Assembly: GCA_033239005.1 (NCBI GenBank)
Contig: BSQZ01000039.1
Span: forward strand, 1,943,316-2,007,315
Direction of reading: 5' to 3'
Length of the DNA stretch: 64,000 nucleotides
DNA from: Lamellibrachia satsuma
Taxonomy: Eukaryota > Annelida > Polychaeta > Sabellida > Siboglinidae
Both the position numbers and the translations under genes were made by a program. The notes under the pieces were generated by a model, which was given only the letters and a program-made list of their open reading frames with translations, searched no databases and was not told where the DNA came from. This document shows positions 13,301-25,697 of this stretch, piece by piece (positions within the stretch are counted from its first letter, which is position 1; each line of letters opens with the position of its first letter).

Positions 13301-16300
13301 GTGCACGGTGGAAAAGTTGAAGAATTGTCTTGTCCACTTTGAAGCTTCTTAGAGTTCACATAAAAAAGACTCTCTGCTTTCCTTTCTTCACGAGGAGTTG
13401 GGTGCGTTTGCTCCAGTCCAGGTTTTCTGTAACAGTCACTCCAAAGTACTTTCAAGATGTCACATGCTCCATATTTTCATTTTGCAACACGAGCGGTGGT
13501 GGTTTGTTTTTTCTTTCTGAAGTCCACAACGATCTCCTTTGTCTTTTTTGTGTTAAGTTCAAGATAATTTGCACTGCACCATGTCGAAAGTTTTCTGATT
13601 TCTTCATGATGCACTGTCTCATCGTTGTTGGTTATCAGGCCTGTCCGGCATCATTGTTGGTTATCAGGCCTGTCCGACATCGTTGTTGGTTATCAGGCCT
13701 GTCCGGCATCATTGTTGGTTATCAGGCCTGTCCGACATCGTTGTTGGTTATCAGGCCTGTCCGGCATCATTGTTGGTTATCAGGCCTGTCCGGCATCGTT
13801 GTTGGCTATCAGGCCTGTCCAGCATTTATAGTCTGCATATTTCATCAGGATATCATTGATGTTTTCTCTGATCAGCTTACAGTCAGATGTGCACAGAGAA
13901 AAGAGTTTCGGCAAGATCACACAGCATTAAGTAAGGGGTGGTCGCATAAGAAAGGGGTGGTCGCATAAGTAACGGTTTGTCACATAAGTCTGCAAAGTCA
14001 AAAAACATATAGCATTACATATTACAGTCGCGCCTCGTTATAACGCGCCCCGTTATTACGCGGATTCGGATATAACGCGGTCGGTCGTGGACCCCGAATT
14101 TCTGCCGCCAGGGGAAAATGTCAAATGGGCCCGCTTAAACCTACTTAGAATTGCTTTGACAATTCTCAAGAAACATTAAGTGAACAATGTCAATGAACGA
14201 GTATCAACGTGTTGTTTGTTTTGCGCTGCCGCCGACATCAATCGCAGTCGCTGGCTTCGCTTCGACGGTTTGTAAATTGCAATCGAGATTCACAAATATG
14301 CCTCGCGTAAGAATCAGATTAACCGTTTTAAATGCATTTTACATGCAGTACCAATATAACACTTGGATGAAATTACATGCTTCCGTTACATCGTAAATTT
14401 AATCGTTTTCGCGACGCGAAACCAACATGCCAAATTCCTAACCCAAGGCGCTACCGGTGGAGAAAATACGAATTCGTCATCCGCATATGAAATGATGAAT
14501 CGATGTTAAGTGGTGCGTAATAAATTTATGCTTCGGTCGAGATCGGTTGAAAGACGAAGTGAAACAATTATTAATTCTACCTATTGTCTTTTTATGTGTT
14601 TTATCAGCTTGCATACTACGTTTGTCAAATCATATACGTTTTCGGCTGCTCAGGTCCAGGTTATTATTTTCGATTCGTAGGCCTGTTGGTCCAGTACGTC
14701 ATCATCGTAGTAGATCTACTCCATACGTACATGTGTTTTATTCAGTTCAAGAGTCAAGAGGGTGTGACATTTAAAAATAATACACGTTGATGCTAGTATA
14801 CACGTTTAATAAGTTACATAAACTGCATATTGCCGTATAAGACAATGCTGCAAGCACACGGGGCTTCGACAGGGTTCATGGACTTAGTGCGGCGGTCGCT
14901 GTTGTTTAGTAGCTCCCTGGTGGTAGGCAAAGTCAATCGCCCTACAATGTTTTTCTATCTGGCTTTTGCTACTATAGGGCGAAGAGCTCGCTCGGCCGAA
15001 ACGTAAGTATTTTCATGAAACGTGAAACCTTACAAAAACGCCATAAACAGAGCAATAAACACGTCTTTCGTGTCTGTATGCATTCTTATATGTATATCAC
15101 TAAAGTTACCTGACAATAACCATGTAAAAGTGTGAAATTATTACCTTTTTGTCAGAACGCATGTGCTTGTCAAGGTTTGTTTATAACCGGATGTTGTTGT
15201 GAGCGAGAAAGGCATGCGGGATTTCCATAGATCTATATAAGGTCACGCTAAGAATTGCCGTCTGCTGGCCATAGAGTTACATCATTAATAATGCCCCTAT
15301 AAACTATTAACTTACTAACGGGTGTTTTATTTATTTCTGTGCTGCTGGCCCATTCTGGCCTCATTCTACACAAGATCGCGTTAGATCATGTGACCCAAAG
15401 GCAACATCACGTGCACAGTATGGCGGCTATTTATGAAATCTTTTCTGTGTGACCGATAAAAGTACTCATAAGTAATTATTTGGAGCACATTTCTTCAGTT
15501 TCTAGACGCCCAAGTGTTGGTTGTATGTCACAGAATACACATGTGAAACGGTTAGTGCGTATCGGTTTTAAAACTTAAGTTATTAGTTCCGTAGCCATTT
15601 GGCTACGGAACTGCCAAATCGCCGAGTTAGCAAATGCCCCACGAGACTTTCGCCCCAGAGACGAAGAGCGGGGCGAATTTTTTTGCCTACCTGGTGGCAG
15701 ATATGAGAACACCTAACGCGCCTCGCTTACAACGCGGTCCGAAGTCGTGGACCCCGACTACCGCGTTATAACGAGGCGCGACTGTACTAGGTGGTGGTTT
15801 GGTTGTTCCCACGTTTTGCAAAAAAATCAATCACTCCAGTGACACCACCTAGTGAGTGAAACTGATATTAATGTAGTGGATATGAGAACCAGGCAGCGTG
15901 ATGGGTAGCCATGGTAGCCATGTCACATTTGCTAAATTGTACTAAACTGCCCATTTTATTGTTCTTATATATGTGATTCTGATAGGGCACGTTATATGTA
16001 TACACGAATTGTCATGAGCGAAACAATATGGTTGTTTCGAACATCCGCAGAATTCATTGCAGCTATGGCCAATCGCCTGAGTCCTGCCTCAATTTCATGT
16101 ATACATATCAGTGGTGTATACGTGGAGTATCATAAGTATGTTCAGTATATCAAGTCCCACACCACGTATAGGGGGGGGGATGGCGAGTGGTGGCCTGAAC
16201 CAATACTAAACACTGTGCTTTTGTTTTACTTTGAGAACTAATACGACCACCCCTAAATGCCTCGATATGATCGAGCATTTGGCATATTTGTTGTAACCGA

Positions 16301-19300
16301 AAAATAATGATTCGGCTGTTGGCGGGGCAACGACAAAATTCATAGCAAATGTGCAGACACGCTGTTTTATTTGCATTAAAACCTGTGTGTTTGCCTTAAA
16401 TTCTGTAAAACTCTGTATACAATTTTCCACTAGTTAACTGACTCATAGCATTTTAATTCCGATCGAGTGTCCCCACCTACTCGGCTAAAAATATACATAC
16501 ACAAGCAAAACCAGCTAAATTTCATCAGAAATCTGCGTAGGCAGCTTAGCTGTCTGACTACTTCCGATGCAGATCAAGTACTGCCATCTTTAAGGCTACA
16601 AAATATATGCATACGAAATGAAATTAGCTCAATTTCGCTGGAAATAGCAGGCTGTTTTTCCATAAATTTTAATCCATATAAATACAAGATACAGCCGTAT
16701 TACTCTCAAATCCATACTGAATACAGGTAGTCTTGTACAAAACATCATGTCTGCATATGACAGTGAAGGACCAAAATCAACACCTGCTCATCAATGCTAA
16801 AATAGGTGCAGCATCAACCTATAATGGCACTAACTAATGACTGACACACCAGTGGCCATCTCAATTCCAGTGTTAAATAGTCACACTGTCTTCTACGTTT
16901 ATATAATCAGTGTCCAGCCCACACCACTGGAGCAACACCAGCAGTCCTTATTAGTATAATTACCAGCATCCAGTGATAATAAGCAAAACTAATGGCTGTA
17001 ACAATCTGGACATAAAGTTTGATTAATTTATAGTTCATAACATCAATAATTCGCTTTATTAGTTCACATTGTATAAAGTCTACAGCACCTAACTAAGTCA
17101 AATTTCTTTGACTGGATGGACAATCTGATTTCTTGGTTTGTTGCATTTGACATATTATCTACCTTTCAAAATGTAATTTTTATGGTCATGTGATAAGCCC
17201 ACTGTGAAGTGAGTCTGCCAACGAAGGTCAAATGATTCGGCTGAAATATTTCAAGAATTCAAAGTTTCTTGAGAGGTAAATAACATGTCAATTAGGTAAG
17301 TTATTTATTACTTACCCTAGCCTGCTAAAGTATTTAATAATTTACTTAATTCAACAAGGATAATTGAGTTAATTTTTCTACACTTTATTATCTGTAGGTA
17401 TGTGGATCTCATCATCTGAATAAATTTACATTCTCTTAATGGAATTTGGCCAATCAGTTTGTAACAAGATAGAACACATGAGTGACCGCATGACATAATT
17501 TGGTAGTGACCATGTTAGATAAAAATTAACAGTGATAACAGTAGTCAATACGCATGCTTAAAACATGCTTACTGCTTTTGAGAATAGTCTCACTTCACAA
17601 AGATTGGCAAGGAAATAAGAGCATTGTAGTAATCACTAGGTGTGCTTCTAGTCATAGTGAACTGTAAGTGACAGATCTATTTGTCACAATGCACAGAACG
17701 AGTTTATTGACACCTTATTTGCTGCAACACATGGCCACATCACAGAGGAGCAGAGTCATTTTGTCTGTCTGTAGCATGTGGCTGGATATGGACCATCTTT
17801 TTTGTAGCATGTGGCTGGATATGGACCATCTTTTTTGGCCATTTTCGTGGACAGCAGAACTGCACATGTTGTATAGGGTATCACTGAAAATGATGCCGTC
17901 CGGCCAATGATGTTGGGTAATGATATAAAGATGTTTGCGGTGTCAGACATTGAGCTCGTTCAGGACTGCCTTGCATTCCAAGTGCAATATTTATAGGATT
18001 TGATGGTCTCGGTCTAATGTTTATAAGATTTCTACCTCCTGCTGCAAGCAGATTCTACCCACTGCTCGGTAAGCCAATGGCTTTCTACCTACTGCTGCAA
18101 GGTTCATTTTGTTAATATTCATCAATATTGCCAAATATTCTTTGAGGAAACCGAATTCGAGTTCATATGATATACCAACTCGTTCATGTTTGTTACACAA
18201 ATCTAGAACAGTAACAAGACTGACCATCCCCGTAAGCAACATCAACATAATTACATCAGTTAAATTGAGTTAATATCTGTAACTGTGTCTCTCTGGCCAA
18301 CTAACTCAGAAGGACTCTAGTCTAACTGTGAAGAGATAACTCAAATGAAGACGTACCCAACCATTCAACTTTCCTGGATGGCCACACATTGCTTCAGGAG
18401 ACTGATTCACTACACATGTTACAGACAAGCACTCACATTTCTGTTCATTTATTGAACAGGTGCCTGTAATTAGAGACCAGATTGTCGCAGACGCTATTGA
18501 TCAGACAATGTTACTGACAGAAGGAGGTTAAGAGTAGATCAAATTGAAGATTTTAAGATACTGAATGGGTATGAAAATATTGACAGAAAATTGTGTTTCT
18601 CGCTCGAGAAAGATATAACCAGAGGACATGAGGTGACATTAGTAAAGGATCAGTGTAGATTGGATATCAGGAAGTACTTGGTCCCACAGTTCTTACAGAT
18701 TGTGTAAAAATTAATGCAAGCCGCATGAATACGTTTAAAAACAAGGTTGACACATATCTCAGGAGGGCAGGTTACACACAGATAAAAAAAGTGGTCTCTC
18801 GATAAGCCAATGGCTTCCTTGTCTACTTGTCATCTGGGCCTTTGCATTGGATGGCAAATCTTGTTAAATCTTGAATTCGCAGAATACACAAGTATGTGAC
18901 TATTTTGTCTTCCAAGATTTCAGAATCAGTACTACTGAAACAGCACCTAAGGCTGGATAAAAACCACAACCACATGAAGTTTATCAATGGAGACAGACCT
19001 AAAGGTCAATGGACCTTTATACTCAATATGTTGCCACATATATGATCTGTCTATCTTACTGGGGAATTTTATGACTGAAATATAATTGCATTTGATCAAA
19101 TGTACTTACACCTGAGTATTTATTGAAACAATTAAGTCATAATCGTACTTGAAAAGTTATACACAAACACATACAACTGTACTTGACGCTAGCCCTGCCT
19201 AAGTAACAAAAGATTAAGGGTAAATGATGCCTAATCAACATGCAAAGATCAACTGTAAATTTGACAGTCAACAGCACTTAAGTACAGAACCACAGTTGAT

Positions 19301-22300
19301 TCAACGTGAATGACAGCTCGTTGAGCAGTCCAGCTGAATACAGATATACGACAAATTGAATCTGGAAACATTTTCACATGTCGACAGCAAGACTGTTCAG
19401 CAATGCCAAATGTAGACCCACCGATAATTGAGTCAGCCATCCGTAGAAATCTCCTCTATTGATTTCTCTGTGCATTCCCAGCCTCTAAGCTTCTCGCATT
19501 TGCCTGCTTTTATCCATTAAACCACAATCTTTCTGCCGACTAACAAGTTGATGTACTTAGTCAGCAGTTACGACTACACGGCTACCGACAGACATGCGTG
19601 ACATGAAACAATAATGGAAATAATGAATGTTCGTAAAAGAATTATCATAGACAAAGGACAGTAAATCAGACATGCACAGACTTCTGAAGCACATGAAGAG
19701 AAGTTTGACAAGAGGAACAACATCGACCGAAATGTTAGACGATGTTGTATCTTTTATTAGTTAAATACATAAAATACACATATATAATTATATATTAACT
19801 TGTATATATACAGATACATACCATACATGCATGCATACACACAAATACTTTACTTTCACACAGCTTCACTACATAGTTTTGTAAGCAATTTACACAAAAT
19901 ATATCTAAAAATGTTAAGCTATTTTATGTATGCATTTTATTATTCATCAAGTCTAAAAAAACATTGTTTCTAGCCTCCTGACATAATCTTATATTTGTCT
20001 GGTTGTCTTCAAACCAGAGTAACCATAATAGGCCACTAGACGACAACATGATCAATCCTGTCTTATCTTCCCATATACCGTATTCGACCTATTAAGCGTA
20101 CATGCCTTAATTAGCATACGCTACACCCCCTTTTTAATCAGCTGGATCCATAACTATTGTAATTTGTCGCCACCTAGTGTCAAGCCGTTGGTACTACTTT
20201 TCAGTTGTTTATCACTAGTCACCAAATGACACCACTAGTATTAAACAATTATTGTCTAAGGAAACACATTTTGGTGTACGTTTATAAGAACAGATTCGTT
20301 GACATTTTTCCATGGCCCAATTTTTGTCAATACAGTTAGTAATGTTCCATCACAGGGAGTGTGTAACTTTGGGCTGGTCAGGTTTAAGACCTTTTCAACA
20401 CCAATACTTCAAAAATGTAAAGACATTTTTCCATGACAAATTCAATAGAAAAAAATCATTCAAACATCTAGGATCCATTTATTTACTTTGTGATGAAACT
20501 GCATCATTTAATTAAATAAGTACACCCAGCGATATTCCGTCTTTGTAAAATTATAGCCTATGGGCCTACGCCTAACTGGGTGATATCAAATGTAAGGCCT
20601 TTTAAGACCTTTCTTTGAAAATTCCCATTTAAAAACCCTGAAACAGTTCGCACTATCTTAATGACTTTGAAACAAAATTTAATGTGCACACAGACATGTG
20701 ACAACAAGTTTGATCAAAATCTCATCAATAACTAAACCTCTTGGCCTCACGGCAGTTCTGTCGACATCTGCCGCCCAATCCATGCAACCATAGCCTCCAG
20801 CTAGCACTATCCCCAGCAGGACACAACCAACTGCAAATCTGAGTCTCATCTGCACCTTGCAGTGTCACGCAGCTGCTTCCACAACGACATACTAGACACA
20901 CACTGCAGACAACGCTGCAGTTAAGCAACATGATGGATAGATTAATTCCAAGCAATTCTGTTGGGATTTGAAGACCATCTCAAGTAATAATATACACGCG
21001 TTAAGTGGGGACTTCTCTGAATCGTGACAAGTCGGGTTAACCATGGACCATGGTAACAGTACATCAATGATAGGAACTGCAAATGCTGCATGGCTGGTCT
21101 TAAAACTTATAGTTAGCAGCTGGCCAATTAAGACCTTAAGTATACTTTCTGATACACAGCTAGCTTGGATTAATTTAAATACCCAAATTCTTGGAATTTT
21201 TGCTTCTCAAAGTATACTGTATACATCTACAGTATATTAGCAAAGTTATACTTCAAGGTTTTAAATCTTTACTGCCGAAAGTACATTTAAATCTGGAAAT
21301 TGAATAATGGATTTTTCATGACAGGAGAAGGTACCTTTAAATCACATCAGTTTTGTATTGTTTCTTATGTTGATGTTTTTAGATTACTCAGGATTTCTGT
21401 ACTTTGCAAGTTTTGCACACTGATAGTTAGCAAAAGGGACATTGTAAGAGAGCAGGCACAAAAAAATTATTAACATCAGTGTTGTGAATCGTCAATTGGT
21501 GCAAATCACTCTTGATTAATCTGCGTGATTTATGATGCTTGCATAAAAACATGTATGACCTGTGACATTTTCAAACAGCTCATATCAACCAATGATCGAT
21601 ACAGCCATGGGATTTATCACCTACAAAAGTACACAGTAATGTCGCTTTCACAATGGATGTGTCTGGGATTTGCTGATGCATTAAAATCAGTCTGTCAACT
21701 AATTGGTGTCATCAGTTGGATTGTTTTATCCCCAACGTCCACTTTAATATAGAGGCAACAGCCTCTCTTTTAAGGGACCAGCTCAAAACACGGATGCACG
21801 ACACAGAACCAATGTCTTTTAACCACAGACACCCCCATCCCCACGTATGAAACTATCAGTCACATTGATACATGTGATAAAATAGGCTCATATTTAGGCA
21901 TTGTAACTGCAACTTTCGTCAAAATTATCTGAATTAAAGCATTTAAAGTGAAACAAAAGTCATGGTTTTTGGGGCTATGCACCCAAGAGATAGTAAAAAC
22001 TAACCACATGCAAATAAAAAAGAATTTCATGTCAGTAGTTTAGTCAGAAAGTGTTCTAAAAGTTAGAGAATCCGGTCATTTCTTTGAACGATTGAGGGCC
22101 GACATGTTATCCAGCGCAACCGTTAAATGCATGTGCAGTTATACAAAATCAGGGTAACCTAGACTACAAGTGACGTATAAAGGAGGCCAGCATACACAAA
22201 ACCAATGTAGTCTCTAACAAATGTGTTATTTTGACAGAAAGAGGACTAGTTAAGTAAACAAAGGCCAAAACATGTTACATAAGTTGAGTTTGGATGCAAA

Positions 22301-25300
22301 TAGCAAGGCCATATGCTATTGGCAAGAATAGAAATAGGTGTGTACGAATATATTTTTCTTTGACTAGCGAATATTGCCAGAATACCATACTCGTGACATA
22401 GTGCTATCTATCAGTATGGCGCGGCTCGTGAAATTAAGATGCTGTGTGTTCAACAAGGTTTTCTTAGTAAACCACTAGTGTGATACTCTTAACTGTAGTT
22501 ACAAATGGTTGTTTTAATAACTCTTATATGCGCGCAGGCCGAAAACCACGAATTTTTTCACTTTAAATCCAGCACCCCCATGAACTGTAATCAGAAAAAA
22601 GACCAGACTAGACAAACCAGCTGCTTAACCCTGGTGCCCCCAATGAAAAATATTTTGTCTAGTTTCAAAGCATGAACGTTTTGAGACAGTTCCGAAGACA
22701 ACCACCAGGGCAGCAATCTTGTTTTTTCACACATCATCTGAAGTCTGTCTATTATGACAAACTTTGCCACTGAACACTCCTACATAAGCACGACATCAAG
22801 GCTGTAATTATAATGACACAATCATAAACTATACTGGCTAATCTACATCAAAGGTTAAAGTGCCTATGACACGGTTGCTGCAAGCTCTAATTCTTTTTGA
22901 AAAAACAAAAACCCCAAAAAATACCTTCACAGTAATACAATCCATGACTTTACACAAAGAGCCATAAATGAACACATTATTGTAGATTTCTTACTTGGCA
23001 TATGATGAAAAATAGCAAAACCATGTCATAGGCACTTTAATATAGATTAGTCAATATACAAGTGAAGTTTTCATGTCAAACAAATGAACATACTTACCAG
23101 TACAAGGATAGACAGCAAATTTGCGGCATGCATCCTGAAATCACAAGAGTATTTCATGCTAATTTCAAGAAAGAAACAAAGCAAAATATAAGTAAGTTAG
23201 TTCAAATTTGTCTACGAAAAAAGTGTTTGTATTTTACCAGCTTTTAATTATGTATTTGTTACAAACGTTCCAAACTTCAAAGATTAAGGTCAGAGTTGGT
23301 TTTTTGTCAGGATGGTCAGAAAACTGACAAAAATTAAACAAACACAGGGTAAATGCTGACAAAACTGACAAAAACCATGGTAATACTATTCACTCATAAA
23401 AAGCGATGAACATATTTATCAACACATCATCTTGCCAACACACCAATCGACGTTCCTTTTTTACTGACAAAACCTATTTTTGTTTTTAAACTTTTTGGCT
23501 GTCAAAAACCTTCTTTTGTTTGGGCAGTTTTTACTGGGTTAGAACTGATTTTACTATATGGTGGCAAAACCTGCCAATACTGATTCAAATCAGTGTAGCT
23601 AATTAATAATTGTAATTTAACTATTTGTAGCTGAAGTTTCTGAACTTACCAGAAATGCATTGGTAAATTAAACAGAGGACGTTGATATAAAATTTATAAA
23701 AAGGTGCAATATGTTTGATGATATTACCATACTTTTTATAAATAATTTGGCATCCTATATCATTAATTATGCACATAAGTACTGTGTAATGACATATAGT
23801 ATTCGACCTAATAAGCACAAGATATGCTTGAAAAAAATTGGGCCATGGAAAAATGTCAACGAATCTGTTATTATAAGCGTACATAAAAAATGTTGTGTAT
23901 AGAACAACTGAAACTTATTCATATTTTAAAGAACCAAAATATATTTATTTATATGCACAAGAAAAACCATGTTTCTCATATCTTTTAATTAGGACGAACA
24001 CAGGAGGGTGTTTACAAGACTAAAAAATCCATATTACAGTTATTACTACATTAGAACCTGAAGATACATGGACAGTAATCCAGACAAGTAATAAAAACCA
24101 AAACCAAACATGCAGCATATCCGGGCATGCCAACACAGTTAGTCCATCAGTCACCACAAGCTGGGATCTTACAGTCACCCACTCAGCACACACCTACTGG
24201 GAATACTTTGAACCTCAGCACAAATCTGATATTGACAACGGATTCCTTCGGCAGATTTACCACGTAATGCTGTACCCGGTTAAGCAGTGGACGTCAGATA
24301 ATCAACGAGCCACTAAAAGCCGCCCCATCACTGCGGCCACGACAATCATTGCTCATTGCTCGTGACTTGATTATTAATAACTTGACAAGACTCAAAAGAC
24401 AGGGTCTGCATGTCAACTAGAAATGGCCACATATTGCCAACAACAACTGCTACTAAACTGACATAAACCTACATGATGGTATTTGGGTAAAAAATACTTG
24501 AAATCTATATTCTTGAAATTGTGTATAAAGCTGTATGCAGGGGAACCTCACTATTCAGGGTCAAAAGTTACTCGAATGGCGAGGTGAGCATATTAGTGGG
24601 ATGTCCTATACTTTACTGTCATGGAAATCATCTGGGACTGTCCTGAGGTGACCATAATGACGAGGTGGCTGTATTACTGGGGTGACCATAATGGTGATGT
24701 GACTGTATTACTGAGATGACCATAATGGTGAGGTGATTGTATTACTGAGGTGACCATAATGGTAAGGTGGCTGTATTACTGAGGTGACCATAATGGTGAG
24801 GCGGTTGTATTACTGAGGTGACCATAATGGTGAGGTGGCTGTATTACTGAGGTGACCATAATGGTGAGGTGGCTGTATTACTGAGGTGACCATAATGGCG
24901 AGGTGGCTGTATTACTGAGGTGACCATAATGGTGAGGTGGCTGTATTACTGAGGTGTCCATAACGGTGAGGTGATAGTATTACTGAGGTGACCATATGGT
25001 AAGGTGGCTGTATTACTGGGGTAGACCGATTCCGATTGAATGTCGTCGTGGTTTTGTCGAAAATTTGCCCAGTTATCTCCTAGCAATTAACAAGCTTGAA
25101 AACAGACTTGGGGTCAATTACATTACATCAATTACATTACATCAATTACATTACATCAATTACAATTCCACACCAATTGCAAATACCAATTCCAATTACA
25201 CTTCAAAAATGCAAATTCCAAATTGAAATGAAAGTACGTGGAGAGAGCATCCATAGACGTACTCAGTGCCAAAACATAACCCATTTTAAGAGCAGTTGTG

Positions 25301-25635
25301 TTTATTTTCTGCATACTATGGTAGATAATGAGAAGCAAATATGATATACACAATATATTATATGTCATTCATTATTTGTAGTGAATATTTTGAGTTAAGA
25401 AGTGCATGATGTAATTGAAAAAGTAATTGCAAATATATTATATATTTAAAAAAATTCAAATTACTTTTAAAAACAAAACACCAATTCCAATTACAGAACA
25501 ACATTTCAGTTCCAATTACAAAGTGATGACCCCAAGTCTGCTTGAAAATAATACTAAATACAAAACATAATGCAGCAAAAATACATGTTATTGAAGCCAA
25601 GTACCGTAGCTAACATTAAAAGTACATAACAAATA

Positions 25636-25697
<62 letters not shown>

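Larger units (their letters stand above)
14025..15784 (+). mobile_element. Pogo/Tigger-like MITE, copy B, with a nested insertion
   Basis: Same termini as copy A (CAGTCGCGCCTCGTTATAAC and GTTATAACGAGGCGCGACTG) and flanked by TA on both sides. The body is very similar to copy A but is interrupted by a 766-bp hAT-like element at 14924-15689. Without it the element is about 990 bp, the same size as copies A and C. Short open frames such as [16 protein letters not shown] are shared by copies and resemble no transposase I know. Confidence 0.88.

Noticed and set aside
18121..18170. Another candidate for the missing ROGDI exon (R-F-P on the minus strand)
   Set aside because: There is an upstream in-frame stop and no AG acceptor between it and the motif.
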